The position numbers and the translations under genes were made by a program. This document shows positions 43,946 to 54,379 of a DNA stretch of 64,000 nucleotides, piece after piece. The stretch covers positions 310,001 to 374,000 of the forward strand of contig JAPEUQ010000005.1 in assembly GCA_027946365.1 (NCBI GenBank), read 5' to 3'. The notes beneath the pieces were generated by a model. That model had not been told where the DNA came from, did no database searches, and saw nothing but the letters and a program-made list of their open reading frames with translations. Numbering within the stretch: the first letter of the stretch is position 1; each line of letters begins with the position of its first letter. The DNA comes from Kalmusia sp. IMI 367209 (taxonomy: Eukaryota > Ascomycota > Dothideomycetes > Pleosporales > Didymosphaeriaceae).

Positions 43946-44387
43946 CTACGAGTCGTGCATCACTCCGATGCCTTGTTTTTCCTTAGTGTTGTTGGCCTCG
44001 ACCATCTCTCTAATCTTGTTATAGGTGTCCAGGTCCTGCTTTAGGTCTGCGATGGTTTTATACTTGGCGTTCATCACTGCTGTCAATTCGTCTACCTCAG
44101 AATCTCTTGTTCGCCACCAGAAGTAATACTTCTCCTTATCCCTCAAGAACATCTTGATTCCCTCGTCCTTTCTCTTGACTGTCTTCTGTAGCCCTGCTTT
44201 CTCTTCCTCCAACTTCTTGACGGTTTTCAAAGTCTCCCCGAGGTACTTGACCGTTGCGCTGGCATGCTCGAGCTGTGACTTGTCAAGACGCACGTCTCAT
44301 AGCGCTACAAAAACTTACCATAGTCTTGACCTTCTTAGTTTTGTCGCTCTCCAACGTATCGCTAGCAGGTCTCTTTACGAGTGGCAT
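43946..44387 (-). CDS. Small coiled-coil protein (tandem family member B)
   Basis: Exon 1, 44387-44319 (23 codons), reads MPLVKRPASDTLESDKTKKV then KTM. A 40-nt phase-0 intron (GTAAGT..GACAAG) or a 46-nt version (acceptor CACAG) joins exon 2 ending at 43946, giving 131-133 residues. Exon 2 is almost wholly coiled coil (KTVKKLEEEKAGLQKTVKRK, VDELTAVMNAKYKTIADL). The basic KR..KTKK first exon, the single phase-0 intron immediately after a Met codon, and the strand match the neighbours. No known domain. Confidence 0.68.
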
Positions 44388-45565
44388 GATTGGAATGAGC
44401 TCGCAGTGTCTTCAATTAGTATTGTTGTAGTAGAAGGCGAGGCAACGCGAGATTTGAGCGGGCGATGTGTGTGTGAAGAAGATTAGGCACTAGTTCTAGA
44501 TTTGCAGATTTCTCTCACTTGTCTCCGCTCTGAAACTGAAAGTCGATGGAAGATGAGTGATACCCTAGTGATAGATACGAAAGTGAACAGACGAGACACT
44601 TAAGATCTCAACCTAAGTTAGGAAAGTAAAAGTAGCCAGAAATTTAGATAAGTTCCTCATGTATAAATGAGGGGTGATATATACTCGTCAAAGTAGGATC
44701 GGTCAGGTCTGAGTAAGAGAATGGATTAAGAACATGTACATCGTGAGAACAGTCTCATAATCGTGATCACACCTCTCCAGGTCGTTGAACAACGTACATC
44801 ATATTGTTCAGAGAAACATCATTCCATATCAGACAGTAACAAAAGAAGTAATTTAGTAATGCATCGTGCTCCTTCAACATGTCGGCTCTGCAAGAAATCA
44901 TTCTCTTTCCTTCTAACCATGCCCTTCATGCTACCCCTTGATATCAAATTCATCATTTTCGAAGGTTTCCCCCCCACAATAGCCCACATATCTTTTGAAA
45001 TGTTCATGAATCGGCTGAAAGGCTATTGCAGAGGCAGCGAACTAGATAAACTAAGTCAACCCACTTAAGACAAAGCCAGTTGTCTTAATCAGATCAGTCT
45101 ACTCAATTGATTCAAACTACCACAACCATACACCCTTCTTTTTCTATCGAACTCAAGAGAACTTCGATTTTAGCCTGGCTGGGCTGATGTTGATCAACGT
45201 TCGTTGTCAGCTTGTTCACATGCACCGATAAAGGAAGAATTCCATGAATGTCACTCGTAAGTGATATATCCCTCTTCTACACACTCATTCTAAAGATATA
45301 GATGACGGTGTGTAGTTCACTATCTATCCAATATAATGTTGGGAAGGTCAGATCCTTCACGTACATACACGAAACCCCAACCTCTGGCTTTTCAACCCAA
45401 TAAGACAGATTCAATGGCCCATTAATTTCCTTGTTTCTCCCGAACTTATCCGTTATAATTTTCTCCTTCTACCCATTCGTGGACGAAAAGACAATATATA
45501 TCAGAACCCCTTGTGAAAACCCTGTTACCTGAATGACCCCACCGCAGTGCTCATCCCAGTCACGT
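44388..45565. other. Interval between coiled-coil genes B and C; possible second decayed copy
   Basis: At about 44763-45000 the minus strand shows charged, helical-looking fragments in different frames (MVRRKENDFLQSRHVEGAR and RADMLKEHDALLNYF) with stops between. This could be a further dead family member but is weaker than the one at 40413-40980. The rest is AT-rich with no gene. Confidence 0.35.
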
Positions 45566-46273
45566 TCAAGCTCCTTCCTTGAAATAATTGCCCCTCATCT
45601 CCTCGTATTCCTTTCTTGCTTCCTCAGCTACTCTGGCCTTCTCCAGTATCTGCTTCAGCATCTTGACTTCCTGCTTCAGTGCCGCATTCGCATTTTTGAG
45701 ACGCGTCTCCGAAGCTTTCCGCTTGCGCTCATTATTCGAGATCCTGGTTTTTGCATCCGTAAGCTCCTTCTTCAGCTTCTCGATCTCGATCTCCTGTGCA
45801 AAAATATCTGTTTTTAGGTCGCCGATCTGGTGTGTCTGTTCGCTATACTCGTCCTGCATCTCGATCAAGGCTTCCTTTTTGGTCTGGAGGTCCTCCCTCG
45901 CTTCTAGATTTGCACGCATCGATGCTTCAAGTAGCCTGCTCTTCTTTTTGAGCTCGGCCTTCATATTTGCATTCTCTTCGAGTACTCGCTGGTAGCCGTC
46001 TGCCTAGGTGATTGTCAGATCGGACATGAAAAATGTAGATCAGGGGACACTTACCATGCTATGCAAGTTCTGAACCTCAGAATACTGTGCAGAGCAAGAT
46101 GCGCCGTTCTTGTTGTCGTCGTGTCGAGCAGCTTCGATAGCTGGAATAATTCTGTAGGTGTAGGAACCCGCTGGTCTTTCATCGGATAGGCGATATGGCA
46201 ACATCTCGATTTCATTGCGAGGAACGGACTGTTGGGGTATGGAAAGAATTTGGGGATATTCGTGTGTGGACAT
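45566..46273 (-). CDS. Coiled-coil protein (tandem family member C)
   Basis: Exons 46273-46055 and 46003-45566 with a 51-nt phase-0 intron (GTAAGT..CACCTAG) give 218 residues. Exon 1 ends VQNLHSM, so the intron again follows a Met codon. Exon 2 is a continuous coiled coil from DGYQRVLEENANMKAELKKK through EIEIEKLKKELTDAKTRISN to EEARKEYEEMRGNYFKEGA. No other domain is visible. It shares exon-intron design and strand with members A, B and D, with low sequence identity outside the heptads. Confidence 0.72.
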
Positions 46274-46873
46274 CGTCGTGCTGGAATCGAGTGGTCTATC
46301 CCAGAGACAAGAGTATCAAGAGAAATCTCTGGTGTAGAGTCCAGTGTACGAGCTACTGATCATGATGGCCTCTTTGTGTGTTGTTGTTGTACGGTGATAC
46401 CTCAAAGCTTAGAGGAACGACTTATGTAAGACGCGAAGTTCCTTGATGCCTCTCAGACGAACCAGTGAGGGTGAGATTGACCAGTGATAGTGGTCGTCCA
46501 TCTTGGTCAAGTGAGAGAAAGATCGCTCTTGCGTCTCTGCTTCTATTTTCAGGTCGGATAGTTTCGAAAGCACAAAGTAAAGGGATAAGATCAGGTGTTA
46601 TCTAATACTTCAAGGTAAAGTGATTGTGAAAATTAGTGTACATATGGAAAATATAGCATTCCGAAAGAATTGTGTCTCTCTCAATCTGTAATGTCCATGA
46701 GGGAAGAATTGAACATATCATCTATCATACTGGATGAATATCCGCTCGAATCCTTCTCGCAGAGAATAAAAAATCTACCGCTCAGTCATCCAAGATTATC
46801 TATTTAAGGCTTATGCCATATAATGATGTGCTTTATTACATGTAGCCATCAAAGAGCTCCAAGAGAACCACAC
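46274..46873. other. Intergenic between coiled-coil genes C and D
   Basis: A 600-bp AT-rich spacer, presumably the promoter of gene C and the 3' region of gene D. No other feature. Confidence 0.45.
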
Positions 46874-47728
46874 CTAGTCATCAAGAATATTGCCGACTTC
46901 CTTGAACGCCTCCCAGCCCTTCTTCGCTTTCTTGACCTTGAGCTCCAAAGTCCTATTATCCGCTCTGAGTGCTTTGATCTCCTTCTTGTCCCTACGAGTT
47001 TGTTCCTCTTGCTCCTTGAGTTGCTGCTTGAGTGAACGAGTCTCGCCCTGAAGTGTGTCCCTATAAGTATACAAGTACGAAATTACCGACTGATCCCTCT
47101 TGCGCTGTTTCGTTTGGCTCTCGAGTTGCAGCTTGAGAGTATGAACTTCTGCCTCAAGATCCTGGTTCCTCAAGCTATATTCGACGGCTTCTTGTTCGTG
47201 GGCCGCGATCTGTGGCTGGAGTAGACGCATCTTCGCCGCAAGATTTTCGTATGCATTCTTCTGAGACTTGAGAGCTCGGCGTTCTTGAAGAAGTTGGCCC
47301 GGGAGAGATCCGAGTTCTATCTTAGCAGCCTCGTATCTTGACTTCCACAGAGCTCGTGCGTCCTTGCTGCTGTTGAGACCGAGGCGCAGCAGGTTGTTGT
47401 CTCGGCTGGCATCTTCAAGTCTGCTCTTCAAGCTCACGTTCTCAGTGACGATTGCATCGAGGTCGCTCGCCTATGCCTCATGAGTGCCCAGCCTTATGAT
47501 AAGTTCTCAGCACGCAGGACATACGATATTCCGCAGCCGCTTAGCCGGTGTGTTGTCCGCAGTATCTAATCCCCTTTTCAGGCTTCTCGTGCTGTTGTCT
47601 GCCATCGATGCAATTCTCGGGGCTGGTGGTGCGGCACGGCTTCGAGCTTGTCCTGCTCCCTTGTCGCACTCGAAGAGCTGAGTGTTGGAGACCTCGCCGG
47701 CTGTTAGCTTGCGCATATCTACCATCAT
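46874..47728 (-). CDS. Coiled-coil protein (tandem family member D)
   Basis: Exons 47728-47525 and 47470-46874 with a 54-nt phase-0 intron (GTATGT..GGCATAG) give 266 residues. Exon 1 carries SLKRGLDTADNTPAKRLRNI, a bipartite-like basic stretch resembling those of A and B. Exon 2 is a long coiled coil (SDLDAIVTENVSLKSRLEDA, YENLAAKMRLLQPQIAAHEQ, QGETRSLKQQLKEQEEQTRR) ending KEVGNILDD. No catalytic domain. The repeated KRx-LD motif plus coiled coil suggests a nuclear scaffold or regulator, which is inference. Confidence 0.74.
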
Positions 47729-49126
47729 TGAGGCGGCTGCACGAGAGCGGTCTCTTGTCAGAGCAAGGCTATGGAGTGTACGAGTGAGATGGAGGTACGA
47801 CGGTCTGTTTACATTCGACTTGTTTATACTACAGAGAGAATCGAGCTTATGGTTGTGAAGGTGAAGATCACTCTGGGACTTGTCTAGGTGAAGGCAGACT
47901 CAAAGGTAAAAGGACTGTGCAGCACTGTTTCACGGACAAAGCACTCAGACAATTTAGTGAATAGTCAACATGCGTCGTCAAATTTCAACAGAGGCCAAGT
48001 TGAAGCCAATGGCACGCATCGATAAGAGTCTACAAAGGAGCAACGAAGTTCCAATGGCACGAAGTTCTTGAAAGACGCGGATACGGCCCTTTTGACGGGG
48101 GATCATCTACTATCCTTCTTCAAAAGATAGCATTTCGATCTGTCGATTCAACGCAGAAATTATGACCTGGGCATCTGATGCTGCGTTCCGGCACTCGGCA
48201 TCACGTTAGATGGACCAAGGATTGCATGATATGAGTGAAGGTTCAGACACTATTGCCATTGAATCGATATATCGCCAACATGGCCCATGAGCTACCCCGA
48301 GTCACAGTGGCAAAAGTGCCCCATCCAAGCGACGTCTTGGTAGAGCCGAATATCGAAGCTTGGCCTCGTCCCATAGCAGAGGGTCGGACCATTGCTCCTT
48401 TCTCATACCAGTCCCCGACTCCACTGCGGGCAGATCCTCATCTCCGACATGGAGACGCTGTCGCGCACCAATTCCCCATTGCACGGCAAACGTCCGACAG
48501 GCAAACCCGTCTCTGCATCGCATCTCTTGGACGCCGATATCTTCACAACGACCTCCCTCTTCTACAACGACATGCATACCGAACCCCCCGCGTTCTCGCT
48601 CGCGTGCCCCCTCGAGCGTGCGCGCGCCGGTCTGCATATGCGTCGACGCACGAAAGTGACAGGAACCAACCCACCATGTCAAACCATGTCAAATTTTCCG
48701 TGAACATGCGTTCCCTGCCGATCATGCCGCTCAAAGCCGAACCTACCCATCCATGCGACGCATCGCAGCATCGCATCGAACCACGTTACCCACACCACCA
48801 CCACCAAGTAACCCCCACAAGAAGGTGCGCTTTCTGTGTGGCCTTCGAGATCGATACATTAGCTGGCTCCTGCCCTGCTCTGCTTCTTTCGCTCCACCCC
48901 AAGCATGACATCAATCGATCAATTAGTCCCCCCGTACCACGATAAGCAAGCCCCCCCCCCCAATATACGATATACGATAACAGCGCCGGCCCAAGCCGCG
49001 TGGTACCGCACCGAAGCTTCGACGCTTGTTCGATTGCATACCCCACGCCGCCTCCAGCTCGATAGCGTCCAGATGCGGGCTTGTGCAGGACCATCAGGGC
49101 AGCCGTCCGCGGTGGCGTCCGGCCAG

Positions 49127-49165
49127 TCGTGTGTGTATATGTGTGTCTGTGTGTCTGTGTGTGTG
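49127..49165. repeat. Imperfect (GT)n microsatellite
   Basis: About 39 bp of GT dinucleotides interrupted by AT and CT steps. Confidence 0.85.
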
Positions 49166-49478
49166 ACAAGGCCCTCCCGCCATGCATGCCCGCAGCACGC
49201 TATCGCGATGCATTATACCACAGGACCTGAAATGTGCCCACTCTCTTTGCGTCCACGGACGCTGGGCCCAAGCCGACGAGTCTGAGACACGGCTCGCAGC
49301 GTGCTGCCCTGTGTCCATCTGCCGCTGCAGCTGTGCGTGGTTGCGCGTCCGAATCGCGAGAGCCCCGTGTGCTCTGCTGTGGTGTTGTTGAGGTAGGGGG
49401 GGAAGCCTTGTCGCGGAGAATACACCAGCCCGTCTAGCGCGAGATACGCACACATGTTGCACGCCCCGATGCACGCGC

Positions 49479-49509
49479 AGACACACACACATACACACGC
49501 AGAGAGAGA
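49479..49509. repeat. (AC)n/(AG)n compound microsatellite
   Basis: A run of AC repeats passes into AG repeats. Confidence 0.8.
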
Positions 49510-49751
49510 ACAACGGGCGAGCTTCCACAGCAGGCCAGCGAGCGGCTTCTCTGTCGCACTCTAGAACTGCACTAGAACACCTACTCTCCACAGCTACGCG
49601 CCGCCCACCAAACAGCGCACACTTTGGGCCCGCGATCAGCGGCGCCTCGACCTTCACATCGCCTCTTGATCTGTCAGATGGCCTCGCTCGCATGATCGCG
49701 CGCCCGGCACCAACCGCACCAGATCAGCATCTCTGTACCCCCCCGGTCGCA

Positions 49752-49775
49752 CTCTTTCTCTCTTTCTCTCTCTCT
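49752..49775. repeat. (CT)n pyrimidine microsatellite
   Basis: A pyrimidine-only tract of CT and TTTC units. Confidence 0.8.
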
Positions 49776-50322
49776 GCCGCACACCCGCTCGCGAAGCTTC
49801 GAAAAAAGCAAAGAAACCGTTCTAGCCAGCCAGCTGGCCACCTCGCAAGCAAAAGCACCGCATAATCAGATGCCCGCTTATCCATGCTCCGAACCTGCAG
49901 CGAAGCCATCGAAGAGAACAATCGAACATTCTCTGCCCTGATTCCAACACACACCCGGAGGTATTTCTGCTTCCGTTATAGTCGCAGAACCATTTGGCCT
50001 TTCCTCCCCCCCTCCCCATCGTGGCACACGCCAGAAGGTGAGAAGGTCGCCAAGACAGCCAGCCAGCGAAGCCAGCGAAGCCAACGACGCCGTGTCCGCG
50101 GGGCGGGCCAACCCATGCATTTCGCACACTGTGTTCCCCCCCCCCCTCTCTTGCTGGCTCGCGTAGTGCGGTTTTCTTGGTCGATTGCATGCATGCATAC
50201 TTACGAGACGGGTTTTTTCGAAGCAGACTAACGTTTTTCCCCAGCTTGCGCGAGATGCGGGCGCACGGAGCACTATCACGACAGCAGGGAAGGAAGCGGT
50301 GAGCGCAGAAACAGAGGGCACC

Positions 50323-50346
50323 GAGCGAGCGAGCGAGCGAGCGAGC
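50323..50346. repeat. (GAGC)n tetranucleotide repeat
   Basis: Six near-perfect GAGC units. A (GCTC)n tract of the complementary motif occurs at 56289-56309. Confidence 0.85.
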
Positions 50347-51253
50347 AAGCAAACGAGGCAACAAGAGGCCGAGGCCGCCAGCGCCAGGAGCTTGTCCTAG
50401 CTTATTTGCGGCGCACTCCTTCGTCTGTGTGTGATGTGTGGTGTGTGTGACCAACGTGCTTGGGAGGGGGGGTTGCGGGGCACGCACACTTGCGCGCTGC
50501 ATGTGTTGGCGGGGTGGTCTATGCTGCTTGTCTGCATGATAGCCTAGCGAGCCGCATCGTATCGTCGATATCGTCGACGGCGCTAGACTAACGACACGAT
50601 CAGAAAGTGTTTAGCTAATGCCATGGTCTCACGGTATGATGAGCATTTCGCTCTCGCGTCTCTCTCTCGACACGGGACTGCGTGCCTGAGGTATTTCCGC
50701 CGCTACGTCTTGCCGTGCAGCTGGCTAGCTTAAGCTTAACATGGTGGACAGGGCTAGCGCTGTTTGTAGCTCCAGCGCGAACGAGCCGTGGAGGAAAGGG
50801 AATGGAAGCATACCCTGTCTTTGTTGAAACTCGACTTCACCGGTTGGGATGCGCTAGATACGTGCCTCGGATGGTGTCTCGTCGAGCGTGCAAACGTGCT
50901 CGCGAGCTTGTGCCTGAGGCGGGATTCACGAGCACAGGCGCAACGGTGCGGATCGCAGCCTTCAGGATTGCAAAAGAGAGGCGCAGGCTCGAATCCTCAG
51001 ATCTACGCATCATCGCACATTCGCGGCGGAACTCCACCTTAGCAAACCCACATATGGGCGATACAGGTACATTATGATACAAATCTGTCTATAAACGTCT
51101 CGAGGTTTTGCGGGGAACGAATCCTCCAGGAAGGACAAACGCCGATGTACATCTCCGACATTGTAAGCAGATCAGGGTCCGATGGGGGGCGACAGCAACA
51201 CCCGATGCGGATAACTGTACACACTATCCTACACAGCCGTCGACATCACACAC

Positions 51254-53940
51254 TCATGCATCTTCCGGTTCTTCTTCTTCCTCCTCTTCCTTGTACGAGA
51301 CCCGCTGCGAAGCTCTGCCAGATGAGCGTTTTCTAGCCGGCGCACGCGCCCCACGCTGGCTGCGCGCTGCAACCACCGCGTCTCCACCTTCGTCCGCATC
51401 GTCGTCTTCGCCCAGGCTACTGAGCGGCTCGCTATCTTCGTCGGACGGTGATGGCGTCGGAACTACTTTTGCTAGCGCCTTCGACTTGGTTGCTGATGCA
51501 CGCTTGGGTGCGGCCTTCTTCTTGTCGCCATGGACGGACGGAGCTTCGTCGGTGTTGGCTGTTGCAGTAGCAGCAGCAGTAGCAGCAGCAGTAGCCGTCT
51601 TCCTCTTCTTCGTTGCAGGTGCGGAAGAGGCACCATCAGCGTCCTCTTTCTTCTTGACAACACGCTTTGGCGGCCGTAGCCAGTCCTCCATGCCAGGAGG
51701 CCAGTAGACTCTGCGCTCCGGCCCGCCCATACCCACTTCGTCCTCTGGAATGACGGGCGGTGGCACATCGTCCTCCACCTCTTCGATCTTAGCGTCTATG
51801 TCCTCTGGCTCGTCTGTTTTCTTCTTCCTGCCCTTCTTCGCTGCTTTCTTGGGTTTGGGCTTCCACGGCTTGTTCTCGTCTTGTCGGACGTGGGGGATGA
51901 CATCGTTGACGAGGTCGAAGCCGGGGAGCTTGAATGTACGCATGAGCTCGAAGACAGCCTGCTCCTTGTCCTTGGCCTCGATCATGAGATCCATCGTGTC
52001 TGGACAAGGCGGGAGGGTCATCACGCGCGGTGAATGCTTCCTTCTGGACCGCGCCGTGACGGCGTCGGGACAGGGCTCTGAATAATGCATCTTCGGCGTG
52101 ATGTTCTTCTTGCTCCACGTTTCGAGGATGGCAGGGAAGAGATGCACAATGTCTTCTGTGCCCTCCCGAATCTGGGCGGCATCAAAGAGGATGTTGTGGT
52201 GGTGGAAATCAAGCACCATGGGGATGTTGAGCTCCTGGCAGAGGGGCAGGATCTCGTGGACGGACCACACTACATCATCATTCTCAAGGACAAGGCGGTT
52301 CTTGACACTCGCAGACAATCTACCATAGTTCTCCTTGAAGCGCTCAATAGCGGCAGGCTTGTCACCAAAGGCACCCCCGAGATGCAGAATCATGACTGCA
52401 TCTCGATCTTGCTGGGGCGGCAGTTTGAGCAGCGAGAGCATTTCATCGTGATACTCCAAGTCACGGATTGCATTGTCGATGACCTGTTTACGTGGCGATC
52501 CCAGCTGCGTAAACTGGCCCGGATGCGTAGTCACTCTGTGCCCGAGCTCGGCCACGACGCTACCTACCTCGGCGAGGGTGTCTGCCGCGAAGGGGGCGAG
52601 CTTGTAACCGTACTCATCGTGGCTGGCAAAGGGAAACATCTCACTGCTCAACCGCATGAACTTGATCCCGTACCTGTCATTCCAGCGTACCATCTTGATC
52701 ACGTCGCGTGCATTGGCCAGGCCGATCTCCTCGACGTAGCGCCGTCCTCGTGCAACGTCCGCGGGCTGATCTCTATCAGGGCGGTTCTTAGTGGCATGTT
52801 CGGGCTGTGAGGGGTCTTTGAGGGGGTGTCGATGCTCGAGGATGCTGGCTATCCGGCACGTCCGCGAACTGAAGACGGGTGGATTAGCGTTACGAAGGTA
52901 GGTGTTCAGACAGGCCTATCGATGTCGTGTTAGCGTTGGGGGTGCAAAGCGAAGGTAACATGGCATGGCGAGGGGCCTCATACGTATCCAATGCGCCCTT
53001 TCCAGGGCAGGGGCAGGTAGTCTGAGTTGACGGGCGGCGGCCTGGACAGTGCTGCCTTGACCTCGTCCTCTCCATCGACATCGTCCTCGCCTTCGGGATC
53101 GACCGTCACCCCCACGTCCTTCTCAACGGCAGGTCCGGGAGGGGCAGTGACAGTGGTGGAGGTAGCGTTGGTGATGGTGCCGTTGGCAGCCGCACTGTCC
53201 ACCTTCACATGCTGGCCTGCATCCCTCTTCCGCTTGCTCTTGGTAGATTGCTGTTCAGGGACATCAGCCGCCGCGGTCTCAGATGCAGGAGGAGCAGGCG
53301 CATCGCTCGCGTTCCCTTGGAGGCCGTTCCTAGGCCTCCTCGTACGCCTGGAGCTAGAGGCTTGGTGCCCGTGCGTCTCTGCAGGTACATCAATGGAGCT
53401 ATCCTCCGTGAGTGCATTTGGTGCTGCAGGTGTGGCGTCAGTGGAGCCGGGGCCGCCATTCGTCGCCGTGTCTCCTCCGGTAGATTTTTCCCTTCGGGGT
53501 TTCAGAGCATTACCAACACCCGCGAGCTCCACAACATTGTCAGGCGAAGCCCGCAGCGCAGTGAGACCATCGACGACATCAGGATTGGCATTGGGGTTCG
53601 TGCTTGCGTGGGAAGATAACGCGCGGGATGGCTGACGGCGCGGTGGGGGAGGCTCTGTCGTGTTCTGGAGATTGCCAACGTCGGCGGACAGTGGCACTGC
53701 AGCAGCAGCAGCAGCAGCAGCAGTAGCAGCAGGTCGACGTTGGCGGCGAGGGCCGCTGGAGGATGCCAACCCCTCCTCGGTGGCCGCGGTTAATCCTGAG
53801 GATCGTTTACGCTTGCTGGCCATGGCCGGCGAGCGGACGAGGGTGCTTTGCTGCTGCTGCGAGAGCCGTGGCGCCAACGAGGCTCGCGGGTGTGTTCGGA
53901 GTGCGACTGCGTGGCTGAAAGGGAGAACAGAACGTCTCAT
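51254..53940 (-). CDS. UVE1: UV-damage endonuclease UVE1/UvdE with two in-frame starts
   Basis: Exons 53940-52984 and 52915-51254 with a 68-nt phase-0 intron (GTATGA..CGATAG) give 872 residues from the first ATG, or 833 from the ATG at 53823. The catalytic TIM barrel begins GRIGYACLNTYLRN. It contains VKMVRWNDRYGIKFMRLSSE-like sequence, VTTHPGQFTQLGSPRKQVI, MILHLGGAFGDK, LENDDVVWSVHEILPLC, MVLDFHHHNILFDA and MHYSEP, the expected metal-ligand set. It is flanked by long low-complexity N- and C-terminal regions with poly-Ala, basic and acidic tracts. UVE1 nicks 5' to UV photoproducts and other lesions. The first 39 residues (MRRSVLPFSHAVALRTHPRA..) look like a mitochondrial presequence, while the second start opens with MASKRKRSSG, a nuclear-signal type sequence. 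Confidence 0.93.
53699..53731. repeat. (GCA)n triplet repeat encoding poly-Ala in UVE1
   Basis: About ten triplets, one altered, inside exon 1 of UVE1. They are read on the minus strand as an Ala/Thr run (AATAAAAAAAA). Confidence 0.8.
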
Positions 53941-54353
53941 AAATGTCCGCGGGCGGTCGCTGCTCGTCGCAATGCGCTGAGCGTGCGGTATACAGCAGGC
54001 AAGCCTCGCAAGGCGGGTGTAGCAGTCGTGCCATGGCCAGGGCGGATGACTAACGCGACGCAGACCATGGCACGACGCGACGACGTCACCATTTATCGAT
54101 GATGGAAGCGCGTCGTTGATGCGGTGGTGTTGAGAAAGCGGCGCGCAGATCGGCCGTAGCGCGATCGAGAATGGGGCGAATCGCGATGTTAGCGCACCGA
54201 GGGCCGTCCTCGCTTTGTCACGGCGGGCGTCTAGAGAAGGAGGAGGAGGAGGAGGCGTGCCTGAGGCATCCAGGCACGGCGGCCGCCAATTCACTGCCCT
54301 TGCCCGTTCGGGTAAGCCCAGCCGGCTCTGGGATCGCCGGCGTTGCATCGCTC

Positions 54354-54379
54354 GCTGGCTGGCTGGCTGGCTGGCTGGC
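54354..54379. repeat. (GGCT)n tetranucleotide repeat
   Basis: About six uninterrupted GGCT units upstream of UVE1. Confidence 0.85.

Larger units (their letters stand above)
47729..51253. other. 3.5-kb GC-rich, microsatellite-laden interval
   Basis: Many overlapping frames on both strands result from the GC-rich, repeat-rich composition. A plus-strand region from an ATG at 48280 (MAHELPRVTVAKVPHPSDVL) and a second frame near 48440-48680 (LLDADIFTTTSLFYNDMHTE) reads protein-like and could be two exons of an unrecognised gene, but no convincing splice pair was found. Microsatellites are listed separately. The right end is the 3' flank of UVE1. Confidence 0.35.

Noticed and set aside
48302..50502. 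Several long overlapping frames on both strands
   Set aside because: They overlap one another in all frames and track the GC-rich, repeat-rich composition.
50930..51010. GGCTCGAATCC-like sequence suggesting a tRNA
   Set aside because: No matching A box or acceptor stem was found at the right distance.
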